From the NCBI GenBank assembly GCA_032164245.1, contig JAVMKO010000010.1, positions 32,748,189-32,812,188 on the forward strand: a DNA stretch of 64,000 bases. The letters run 5' to 3'. Source of the DNA: Sternotherus odoratus (taxonomy: Eukaryota; Chordata; Testudines; Kinosternidae). The position numbers and the translations under genes are program-made. The notes under the pieces are model-generated. The model ran no database searches. It was not told the DNA's origin and saw only the letters and a program-made list of their open reading frames with translations. Below are positions 21,776 through 31,572 of the stretch, piece by piece; within the stretch, counting starts at the first letter, position 1; each line of letters begins with the position of its first letter.

Positions 21776-23249
21776 TAAAATTCTAGTCACTCTCCAACAA
21801 AAGAAAAAAACAGCGTGATCAAGGTAAAGTCTGAGAAATTATTGTAGAGCTAGAGAAAATCCCCATTTTGATGAATTATGGCATAACATCCAGATTCTAA
21901 TAGACAAGGTGGAGATCATATCCACCCAGGCATTCAACCTCCACCCACCCCACTTCTAAAAGCTACAGGGACCCTCTGATGGTAAACTAAAAATTTCTAC
22001 ATAACCATCTGCCTCTCTTTTCAATACGCCAGACTGCCCTGTATGTCCAAGATCATCTGCAGTCATGTGAGGGATGGGAGAGGGGTGTGTGTGTGTAAGA
22101 GAGTGTGTGTTTGTGTAAGGGGTAAATAACTCTTAGCCATTCAGTCTGCACCCTCTCTATATCATTTCCCAGTTTAAAGCAGCAGGGAGACATATCACTT
22201 TTCCAGCTTGCCACTAGGGGATAGCAATGCCCAGATGAAATGTCCGATCTTTCTGAATCCCAGGCTGACCCATGTTCAGTGCTGGCACGTCTTGAAATTG
22301 TCCAACTGCTGGCAGTGGGTGAACTCAAAGAGATCCAAGCACTGCATTCTCTACAGGGAAATGGAAAAATTATCTGGAATGATTCTGACAGCCATGAGGA
22401 GTAAGGGCCTGGTCTTGCTCTCACTGAAAGCAACAAAAAAACAGGCATGGACCTTGATGCAACCTCAAAGGGAAAAAAGCTTAAAACGAGCTAGCTGTGA
22501 TTTAGAGCCTGGGCCTTTCAGATTAGACTCTCTTGTGAAGCCTCAGGGATCTGTTCTCTGAAGAATCGGGATGTGTTCTAGCCCTGTCGAGCAAGAGTTA
22601 CTGTTCATGTTCCCAATGCCACCATGAAGTTGTAAATCCATGCAAATCATTTAGGAATCACTATTTTTTTTCCTGTGTGCCATGGATTTAGTGCTAGCAA
22701 ATGATGCTGGCTCAACAGCCCTAGAGACTGGCGTGGATCCCAGGAGTGCTAGCTTCCCCCATACTGCCCCACCCATGTACTTCCACTCTACTCTGGAGAG
22801 AGTCATTCTCCCGAGCCCATTCACTGGAGAAACTAGAACTGTGTAATCAGACTGGGACTATCAATCTCATTTCACATCAAAAAGGCATCCGATTGTAATG
22901 ACTTTTGGTTGCTCCCCACCTGGTCTGGCTTTGAGCCAGCAGCTCCATGTCCCCAATAAACAATCCTCTAACCAGTCAGCCTCCACTCATGGTCCTACAC
23001 TTACACAGCATCCCAAAGAGCATAACAAACAGATGCACGCAGCTCCGGAGGTGAAACACAGCAACAACATTCACTGATGCGACACAGCTGCAGCAGCACT
23101 ACACAAAAGCTTAGGGAAGAAGGCAAAGAGAGCTGTCAAACCAACAGCTCAGATCACAGAGACACTTCCCAGCCATGATGTAGAGGGGCCCTGATCCTAT
23201 TTTATGCATTCACAGGGGCCCCATGACCCTAATATCTGAGCATTTCCCA
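21776..23249. other. Intergenic DNA, no gene seen
   Basis: A short GT-rich tract lies near 22085-22120. No supported exon. Confidence 0.45.
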
Positions 23250-23650
23250 ATCTTTAATGTATTCATCCTCACAACACTCCTGAGAAGCAGGGAAGAGCTG
23301 TTGCCCATTTTAGAACTGAGGAATGGAGGCACAGACCCACAAAGGTATTTAGGTTCCTAACTTCCAACAAGGGGCAAGGAGAGGGAGGTAATATCTTTTT
23401 TTGGGCCACCTTCTGTTGGTGAGAGAGACACGCTTCCGAGCCACACAGAGCTCTTTTTTAGATCAGGACTGACTACAACTACACTGCATACACTGAAATG
23501 AATGGAAGTTGAGGAGCTTTGAGGATCTGGGCCTAAGGGACTTAGGAATCAGTGAAAGTTTGGAACCTAAATAGCTTTGTGGATCTGGGACTAAGTAGCT
23601 TGCCCAAGTCACAGGCAGTGTGTGGTGGGGTCGGGATTTCCTGAGTCCAA
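23250..23650. mobile_element. Nested insertion: MIR, MITE, SINE
   Basis: A MIR read on the - strand is split into 23265-23337 (ending GGAGGCACAGA) and 23590-23645 (AGTAGCTTGCCCAAGTCACA). Between them is a MITE with ends CACAAAGGTATTTAGGTTCC and GGAACCTAAATAGCTTTGTG (the latter lightly mismatched). Inside the MITE (about 23375-23470) is a SINE-like piece containing TTCTGTTGGTGAGAGAGACA and CACACAGAGCTCTTTTTTAG. The order of insertion follows from the nesting. Confidence 0.6.
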
Positions 23651-25715
23651 CATAAACTATGCTGAAATACTAGTGTGATAATAGTCAGTGCTCATGGCCT
23701 ACCGCTACCTGATGTGGCACACAAGTTGCCCAAAAGCTCTGCTTGGGGAAACTGGGTTGTCTGGACAGATGGCCTCAATTTGCTGTGCTTGTTGCTGCCT
23801 TTACTTGCATCAGTGGTGGACACATTCCCTACTGGCCTTCCTGTCCCCCAGCTGGCACTGAATTTCTCTCTAGCTGGCAAGCCAGAGGAGGAATGGGGAA
23901 GGTGTGTGGAGTGGGGAAGGTCATCTGTTGAATCGTGGGCCTGGCAGCAGTGGGGGTCTCAATTTAACAGCTTTGCAGAGGACCCGTGACTGACTCTAAC
24001 TAACCCTCAGAATAGTGGCCAAGACTTTAGTGACTCTGGGTCTCTCAGTATTGGGGGGCCCAGCTTCAGGTGCCTTACAAGGGCCTGATATTCAGAGGGT
24101 GGGTGCTCAGTGCCTTCTGAAACTCGGCCCCTTTAAAGTGTCATTGGTGGGAAGCCCCACAACCCAAGGCACCCCAAAGCATTAGCCACTTCTGAAAATC
24201 TTGGCCACTACTTCCAACTGACCCAGCAGAGGAACATGAGACAGGCCCAGTGCAATGATCCGAGTTGGAATTCAGCCAGGACACTGGGGTGGCGAGCCCC
24301 CCCCCCCTTGTGATATGCGCCCTGAGATCTCTGAGAGATGCTTAGAAGCAGGACTTTGGCTTTGCAGTCTCACCCAAAAGGCAGCTGTCAGGAAATATTT
24401 AAATAAGCCTTCAATTGGTCTGTTGTCCAGAACAGGGACTATTGGAGCAGACGCGGCAGGCCAGCCCTAATAACCGGTGATGGATGGAAAGATGATGAAG
24501 GAGCACAGTACGGTAGAGACAAAATGCATTTGCTGCTCTTGGATTCAGCCACACCCTCTCTGCCAAACATATTAGAACAAGGAGAGGCCCTCAGAGGTGC
24601 CAATGGATATTGGGTTTGTTTTCTGCTCAGACTCATTGTGATGCATGGGCGATGTCGGCCACAACTGAGACTTAGCTGTTCAGACAGCTCTCGGTTGCTG
24701 TTTTTCAGCCTGATGTACGGAGATTGGGGGGATGAACCTCCGCTCGCTCCTCCAGCAGCAGTCGCGCGCTTGCTGCAGTTACAGTAGCCACCGATCTCTG
24801 TCTTGCAGGATTACAGGGCAGCTCACAAGGGCTGAATACAAAAGGGAGTCAAAGATGCCGCAAGCTCTCAGTCTTTTCACCCCCATCCACTCTCCTCTGC
24901 TGCCAGCCCTGAATGGCTTTTTCCTATCAGTGTCTGCAGGCAGCCAAATGTATTAACTCTCTCTGTAAGCCCTGAGCCTGCAGCAAGAGAGAAATCCCTT
25001 CAGCTCTGCCTCGCTGTCTCTGTATCTCTCCGTTATCTCTCTGTCTCTCCCCTGACTTCCAGTCCAGCTATGTTCTGCAGCACAGCTGCTGCTAGGAAAA
25101 GATGTCAGAGATCTGGAAGGGGAGTACTCAGAGGCAACAGTCACATTGCACAGAAGGAAGGAAACCTTTTCTTTTCAGCTCTCCTTTTGTCTCGCTCTGG
25201 TTCTGCGGGGCTCACTGAATCTTGGCTGCTGTAATGGGGGAGATGAAATGACTATAGAAGGAGAATGAAAAGGAAGAAAAACAGGGAACGTGGGAGACAG
25301 GGGGGGTATCAGAGGGAGGATGCAGGAAATTGTTTTGTTTTAGGATGACCTTCTTATCTCTTAGCAGACAGCTGCTTCTAAGGGCCAGAGGCAGTCGCTT
25401 ATCTGCCTGTGGCACAGATTGATGAATTTCACTTATCTGGTGCCTGTGTAATTGAATATTAATTTCTGATTGTTATTTTTTGCTCTTCTCTTGGCCCTTT
25501 TGTCATATTCCAGGCTGTGGGGAGGAAGAGGAGTTGGGATGGAGGTTGGGGAAATAGACCAGGACACAAGGATGAACATGCCCAGCCTAGATGAGACAGA
25601 ATGCTTTGTAAGTGAAAAGCAGATGTGGATGTAATGAGTTTGTTGGGGCTCAGGCCAATAATGCAGACTGGAGATGATTCTTTGCAGGGGGAGTTGAACT
25701 AATCCCTCATATGGT
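23651..25715. other. Intergenic DNA, no gene seen
   Basis: No supported coding exon or RNA gene. There is a poly-C run at 24298-24307. Confidence 0.45.
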
Positions 25716-26040
25716 TTCATAGCTTTACAGAGTTTAAAGCCTGAAGGGACCATTAGATCAAACTAGTCTGACCTCTTGTATATCACAGATCATTACACTT
25801 CATCTAGCTACTCCTGTACTGAGCCTAGGAACTTGTGGTTGGCTAAAGCAGATCTTCCAACAAGGCATCCACTCTGGTTGGAGACATCAAGAGCTGGAGA
25901 ACTCACCATTCCCCTTGACAGTCTGTTCCAGTGGTTAATCCTCCTCCCTGCTAAAAAGTCGTCCCTTATTTTCAATTTCAATAAGAGTCTGCTATCACTT
26001 CAGTCGCTGGATTGCTGCTTTCCTGTCTCTTTATACATCA
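25716..26040 (-). mobile_element. Old CR1 LINE fragment
   Basis: On + the sequence shows CCTGAAGGGACCATTAGATC near the 3' end, then GGCATCCACTCTGGTTGGAG and CAGTCTGTTCCAGTGGTTAA, the reverse complement of a CR1 3' region. More diverged than the 14.3 kb copy. Confidence 0.75.
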
Positions 26041-26349
26041 GTGGCTTTAGATGCTGTATTTTCAGCCCTGGAGACTGAAATCCTCGGTGCACAGCCCAGG
26101 TACAGAAGGGACAGTAGCAGGGCAACCTTCCCCACTGTGCATCCTCACCTGGAAGGAGAATGCATCGAGACTGAGAGCTCACTCCAGTGTCCACAACCCA
26201 TTCAATCTTTAGCGTCATTGCTGAGAGCAAACAGCAGCTGTAGCTATATGAGCTGGGACAACAGTTCAACCTCCTGCTTCAGGGCATCAGAAGATGGGCT
26301 TGTGAAGCAATTTCTCCCATGGTGGAATGATTATAGAGGTTTATATATA

Positions 26350-26430
26350 GTGAAGCATCTGGCATTATCCAGCACTAACTTGTCCATTAGTCTGATCCAG
26401 TATAGTAGTTCCAATGTTCTTACGTGTGCA
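26350..26430 (+). mobile_element. CR1 3' terminus fragment
   Basis: GCATCTGGCATTATCCAGCA followed by TTAGTCTGATCCAGTATAGT is a decayed CR1 3' end in + orientation, opposite to the fragment just upstream. Confidence 0.55.
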
Positions 26431-26724
26431 TGTACTCTGCAATGGGGATACTGGATTTTGTGATATGGACACTCCTCCATTAGGAACAGAAGTGACGCCA
26501 CCACCTCCTTTCACATAGACAGTGGCCAGCTAGGAAAGATTTTTGGTTTCTTCCACCCTGAGTTTTGATAACCTAGGGTATGTCTTCACTACAACATTAG
26601 GTCGATTTCCTTGCAGTCGATTTTTTAAAGCAGACTGTATAGAGTCAATTTTGTGCGTCCCCACAAAGCACAGCAAGTCGGCATTGTCTGTCCACACAAC
26701 TGTGACAAGCGTCGACATAGCGAG

Positions 26725-26872
26725 CGGTGCACTGTGGGTAGCTACCCCACAGTTCCCGGAGTCCCCAGCAGGCACCATTTCAAGTGCTGCACTGTGGGTA
26801 GGCATTTCATTATTTTGCGCCCTTTTTTCACAGCACCGACGCCATTTCGAGCAGTGCACTGTGGGTAGGCAT
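26725..26872. repeat. Subterminal CACTGTGGGTAG repeats of the Harbinger element
   Basis: GTGCACTGTGGGTAG or a one-base variant occurs three times, at about 26728, 26787 and 26855, spaced 60-67 bp. Repeats of this kind close to a terminus are candidate binding sites for the Myb-like accessory protein or the transposase. The right end has its own repeated CCAGAGC(A/G)GTCACA(A/G)TGGAG near 30582-30640. Confidence 0.6.
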
Positions 26873-26925
26873 CCCATTATTCACACCCTTTCTCCGTGCT
26901 GCGCTAACGCCATAGCACTGCAAGC

Positions 26926-28408
26926 ATGGAGCCTGCTGAGGCCAGCGCTGCAGTACTGGCCGTTGTGAAGACCTCACGCATTGTTGTGGACTTTATGCTG
27001 CATCGTCTGCAGAGGAAGGCGATCCGGGGACAACTGCACTTTCCGGAAACTGACGACAGTGATGAGGAGGTGGACATGGACGTGCACAGCAGGGACAGGG
27101 ACACTGCGGTTTTTGAAAGTAGGGGGACCGGCAATCTAGCAAATTTGGTGGCAATGGGGCAGGCTCATGCTATGGAACGCTGATTCTGGGCCAGGGAAAC
27201 AAGCACTGACTGGTGGGATCACATAGTGCTGCAGGTCTGGGATGACTCCCAGTGGCTCAGAAACTTTCGCATGCACGTTTCGAAAGGGCACGTTCATGGA
27301 ACTTTGTGACTTGCTTTCCCCGGCCCTCCAGCGCAAGAATACCAAAATGAGAGCGGCCCTCACAGTTCAGAAGCGAGTGGCGATAGCCCTCTGGAAGCTT
27401 GCAATGCCAGACAGCTACCGGTCAGTCGCGAACCAGTTTGGGGTGGGTAAATCTACAGTGGGCTCTGCTGTGATGCAAGTAAGCAGGGCAATCGTCGATC
27501 TGCTGCTACCCAGGGTTATAAACCTTGGAAACCTGCAATCTACAATAGATGGCTTTGCCGCCATGGGATTCCCTAACTGTGGTGGGGCTATAGATGGGAC
27601 TCATATCCCTATCCTGGCACCGAACAACGAGGCCGCAGAGTACAGAAACTGGAAGGGATATTATTCTATGGTCATACAAGCACTGGTTGACCACAAGGGA
27701 CGTTTCACCAACCTGTACGTGGGATGGCCGGGAAAGGTTCATAACGCTCGTGTTTTCAGGAACTCTAGGATATTTAGAGAGCTGCAGCAAGGGATTTTCT
27801 TCCCCGACCAGAAAATTACTGTGGGGGTGTGTGTGGAAATGCCGATCGTTATCCTTGGGGACCCAGCCTACCCCTTAATGCCCTGGCTTATGAAGCCCTA
27901 CACAGGAGTCCTGGACATGGGTCAGGAGCTGTTCAACTATAGGCTAAACAAGTTCAGAATGGCAGTTGAGTGTGCTTTTGGCCGCCTCAAAGGGCGATGG
28001 CGTTCATTACTCATTTGCTCAGACATCAGCGACAGAAATGTGCCCATTGTTATTGCTGCTTGCTCCGTGCTCCACAATCTCTGTAAGAGCAAGGGGGAGA
28101 CATTTATGGCAGGGTGGGAGGCAGAGGCAAATATCCTGTCCGCTGCTTACCAGCAGCCAGACAGCAGGGAAAGTAGAAGAGCGCACCAGGAGGTGCTGCG
28201 TCTCAGATGCCTTGAAAACCAGTTTTATGGGTGCCCAAGATGCTGTTTGAAAACCTGCTCCCTTGCTCTGCTCAGCCCTAAGCCTGCCGTCCTTGCACCC
28301 TGTTTCCCACCCCCTCCCAACGCTTGCAGAGGAAATAAATTCACTGTTTCAAGAATCATGCATTCTTTATTGCTTCTTCACAAACACAGGGGATCACTGG
28401 AAAGGTAG
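26926..28408 (+). pseudogene. Harbinger DDE transposase, disrupted
   Basis: This encodes a HARBI1-like DDE_Tnp_4 nuclease that would cut and join transposon ends. An acidic N-terminal part (26926-27180) ends at an in-frame TGA at 27181. The next stretch, with TDWWDHIVLQVWDDSQWLRN, is in that same frame, and a frameshift near 27275 leads into the main frame (from KGTFMELCDL). The helix-turn-helix-like segment is near SVANQFGVGKSTVG. The first catalytic Asp is in GAIDGTHIPI. The second should be in a GKVHDAR-type motif, but codon 27743-27745 reads AAC (Asn). The Glu in VECAFGRLKGRWRSL is kept. The open frame runs past a likely AATAAA (28331-28336), so the original stop has probably been lost. 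Stop, frameshift and D-to-N change together make it non-functional. Confidence 0.9.
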
Positions 28409-28531
28409 CCCAGAAAGGGTGGGTGAGGAGGGAAACCAGCAGTCGGAGTGGTGGAGGAGAGGGGAGAGGAGGGAGAGAGGAGGGGGGAGGGGGACCAAGA
28501 CACAGCACCTTTTAAAACTTTTTAGATAAAC

Positions 28532-30499
28532 TCAGCCTGCTGCTGCTTGTGCTCGCCTGTGGGGTAGAGTGGGTCGGTCCCCGGAGCTTCCCCCCCGGGT
28601 TCTCACCCCGCATCTGGGTGGGGAAGCTATGGGACTTGGGGAGGGGGGGAGGTGGTTAGACAGAGGCTGTAGAGGTGATCTTTGGTCCTGCTGAAGCTCC
28701 ACCAGACACCGGAGCATGTCACTTTGGTCCTCCATTATCCGCAGCATCGCATCCATCCGCTTTTCTTCACACTCATGCAGCTTTTCTTCACGCTCATGCC
28801 GCTTTTCTTCGCGCTCCATCCACCTCTCTGCAGCAGCCCTGGACTCTTGCCTTGACTCTAACCATTTTTCTCTCCACTCACTCTGCCGAGTGGCCTCAGC
28901 ATGAGAGTTCTGCATTAGTTCGTTCAACATGTCATCACACGTCTTCTTTTTACGCTTCTGTATCTGCCATAGACGGCGTGAGGTGAAGGACGGGGGATTC
29001 TGAGATAAATTTGCAGCTGCTGTGGGCAAAGAAAGGGACAAGGTTATAAGACAGATACATTTTTGCAGCACAATGGGAGTACTATTTAACGGTGAACCAC
29101 AGTGTTCACAGGCCTGATATGCTTTCTGTATAAGGTCACATTGCATACCTAAAAGTGACTGGATGGCTTTCATGTTCACACAAACATTCACAGAAGCATC
29201 TCACACACATGAGACAGCCTCAACACGGCTACTGAAATCACCATGCAGCCGGCCATGGTAAGCTAAGCCATATTCTTTACAGCCGCACTCCGATGTTCCA
29301 GACTAACCCCGCCCCCTTCCCCCCCACCATGTGGATCCCTCCTCCCCCAACCACATGGCTCCCAGTGAACCACGAAGAGCAAAACAAAACCAAAAATCCC
29401 TGCTTTTGCTACGGGCTGGGGAAGATTACTTTACAGCTGGGAACATCTGTCTCCCTACTAATTGCAGTCCGTATTTCAAACAGGCAACCATGAATGACAT
29501 CACTCTCCTTAGAATTTCTCAGAGAGATAGAGAACGCATGTTACTAGAGTCTCTTCAAAATCCTGGTTCATATGCTGCAATGCTGTGTTATGCAATGATA
29601 CCAGACTATTTACTAATTTCATGGCATGGAATGGTGTCCTATCACGGAGGACCAAATAAGGCGGCTCTCCCCAGAAACCTCTTGTGTAAGGTTCATCACT
29701 ACCTGCTCGAAAGTTTCATGGAAATGTCCATTGAAGATTTCCACTCCATCCCGGAGTACATTAACAGACTGTTTCAGTAAAAGGACCAGCAATGAATGCA
29801 TGCCAAGTCCTTAGGGCAAGTTAATCATTAATAAATGCTTCCTTTTAAAATCATGAGTCATCTAATCCCTAAAGGCACTCTCACCAGAGGTTCTTTCGCC
29901 AGCTGGGGTAGCAGCAGCTTGGGATGGTTGTGAAGGTAATGGGTCCAGGGTGATAAACAGCTCCTGGCTGTCTGCTAACAGGGTTTCTTGGCTTGTCCCC
30001 TGCTGCTCTGTAATATTTCCGTCCCCATCACCTTGGTCATCATCTGAATCCTCCTCAGGCCTGACGATTATCCCATGGGTGGAGTCCACGGAGACCAGTG
30101 CGACGGTGGTGGGGGGCGCCCCCCATTATCTGATTCAGTTCATTGTAGAACCGGCATGTCCACGGCGGTCCCCCAGAGCTTCCGTTTGCCTCTTTGGTTT
30201 TCTGGAACACTTGCCTCAGCTCCTTAATTTTCACGCGGCACTGTTGGGCGTCCCTGTTGTGGCCCCTTTCCAGCATGGCCTTGGAGACTCTGGCAAATGT
30301 GTTGGCATTCCATTTGTTGTGACAGAGTTCCAACATCACGGATTCCTCTCCCCAGATAGCGATCAGATCCAACACCTCACGTGTGGACCATGCTGGAGCT
30401 CTTTTCCTCTGGTTGGTCTCCTGTGCTGCTGAGCTCTACATGGCGGCTTGTGATGCTGAGCTCTGCATGGCGACTGACCTGTGCAGATGAGCTCGCCAT
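28532..30499 (-). pseudogene. Harbinger Myb/SANT-like accessory protein, two exons, disrupted
   Basis: In PIF/Harbinger elements the Myb-like partner binds transposon ends and carries the transposase into the nucleus. Exon 1 (30499-29885) starts at MASSSAQV and encodes a SANT-like trihelix domain (about 30410-30130), with LDLIAIWGEES, CRVKIKELRQVFQKTKEANG and CRFYNELNQIMGG. An acidic Asp-rich stretch follows. A donor CTG|GTGAGA at 29885 and acceptor CCCACAG at 29020 join in phase 1 on both sides. Exon 2 (29019-28532) encodes a KRKKK basic patch and a long charged coiled coil rich in Arg/Glu (EREEKLHECEEKRMD). Near the N-terminus a frameshift and a CAG-to-TAG-type stop (about 30440) separate the start from the intact SANT domain. 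A reverse-strand AATAAA lies near 28361-28366. Confidence 0.85.
29331..29780 (+). CDS. Third ORF of the Harbinger element, function unknown
   Basis: An intact 149-codon frame lies wholly within the 865-bp intron of the Myb-like gene on the opposite strand. The N-terminal third is basic and low in complexity. From a second Met at about residue 54 (29490) the protein looks ordered and helical, with ISQRDRERMLLESL, GSYAAMLCYAMIPDYLLISW, NKAALPRNLL and a C-terminal ESFMEMSIEDFHSIPEYI block. An AATAAA lies at 29830-29835, about 50 bases after the stop, which supports a real + strand transcript. I believe similar peptides occur in other turtle Harbinger copies, but that is memory. No known domain is recognised. 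The start is uncertain: 29331 or 29490. Confidence 0.5.
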   Translation: MDPSSPNHMAPSEPRRAKQNQKSLLLLRAGEDYFTAGNICLPTNCSPYFKQATMNDITLLRISQRDRERMLLESLQNPGSYAAMLCYAMIPDYLLISWHGMVSYHGGPNKAALPRNLLCKVHHYLLESFMEMSIEDFHSIPEYINRLFQ

Positions 30500-30861
30500 G
30501 CTGGCCAAACAGGAAATGGAATTCAAATGTTCCCGGGGCTTTCCCTGTCTACCTGGCCAGAGCAGCAAGTTGAGAGTGCTGTCCAGAGCGGTCACAGTGG
30601 AGCAGTGAGGCTATCCAGAGCAGTCACAATGGAGCGTTGTGGGACAGCCTCTGGAGGCCAATAACGTCCCCATGCGTCCTCACTACGCCACAATCGACCC
30701 AGAAAGGTCGATTTAAGCGCTACTCCTCTCGTTAGGGAGGAGTACAGAAATAGATTCTGAGGGCCCTTTAAATCGACGCAAATGGCGGCCGTGTGAAGAT
30801 GGGCACAGTTTTATTCCGACTTAATGACGCTAAAGTCGACGTTAGGGGGGACCAGGCCCTA

Positions 30862-31409
30862 GAGTTCAAAGTCTCTTCAGTCCATTTCGAAGACCACAAG
30901 CCAGCCTCTGCCCCGGCTTTCCTTTGACTGTATATCATCTTGGCCGGAGCATATTATTCAGCAATCATAAAATCAGGAGTGGCTTGGTTTTGATCCTCTG
31001 ATAAGTATCACTCTGCTTTCATTGCAGGAGACAAAGTGGACCCTGAACCCAGCAACACCCATCCAGGGCTACACTGTAAAGTTTCTATTCCTTCCCCATT
31101 GAGTTTGGTCCAGATTCTTATAGTTCTGCTGAGGGATTGTAACCTCGTCAATTCCTCTCTTGGCGTTCCGCACAGGAGAGCACTCAGTGCCACCCATCCC
31201 TGGGCGACAGGCATTTGGAGTTGTTCTTTTATCAGTTATACCTTAGCTATAGGAAGGAGATTTCTCTCTGTATTCGCATCCAATTCCAGCAGGCTCAAAG
31301 GGTTCTCCCTTGGTTCCATTCTAGTGAACCACCCCCACTTCTCCCCCTCTCTTGTAACTCTCTTCGGCCATTACCGAGTCTGGGCTCCCACTCCAGACTG
31401 GAGGGTGAC
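30862..31409. other. Intergenic DNA, no gene seen
   Basis: No supported feature between the Harbinger element and the next SINE. Confidence 0.45.
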
Positions 31410-31421
31410 CTTTCTAAAGAC

Positions 31422-31560
31422 CTTCCACTGCTTGCATCCGACGAAGTGGGTATTAGCCCACGAAAGCTCATGCTTCAAAACTTTATAGTTAGTCTTTAAG
31501 GTGCCACAGGACTCTTTGTTACCTCTGCTATTCCAGACTAACACGGCTACCTCTCTGATT
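31422..31560 (-). mobile_element. SINE-like retroposon, full-length, with 12-bp TSD
   Basis: On the - strand it runs from AATCAGAGAGGTAGCCGTGT to GGATGCAAGCAGTGGAAG. It is flanked by a perfect 12-bp duplication CTTTCTAAAGAC (31410-31421 and 31561-31572). This is the longest single (non-folded) copy and defines both ends of the family. Confidence 0.88.
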
Positions 31561-31572
31561 CTTTCTAAAGAC

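Larger units (their letters stand above)
26576..30858 (+). mobile_element. PIF/Harbinger transposon, 4.28 kb, near-complete
   Basis: The element starts GGGTATGTCTTCACTACAAC and ends, inverted, as GGCCTGGTCCCCCC; both continue into a shared TTAGGTCGA/CTAACGTCGA block. It is flanked by the 3-bp duplication CTA (26573-26575 and 30859-30861), close to the TWA target of the superfamily. Inside are a DDE transposase on +, a Myb/SANT gene on -, and a third ORF on + within the Myb gene's intron. Premature stops, frameshifts and a changed catalytic residue show it is now inactive, though all parts remain recognisable. It is a likely source for short Harbinger MITEs such as 39914 and 43340. Confidence 0.92.

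Noticed and set aside
27242..28408. Treating the DDE nuclease as the host gene HARBI1
   Set aside because: It lies within terminal inverted repeats with a 3-bp duplication and next to the Myb-like partner, and has a stop, frameshift and changed catalytic residue. It is a transposon gene.
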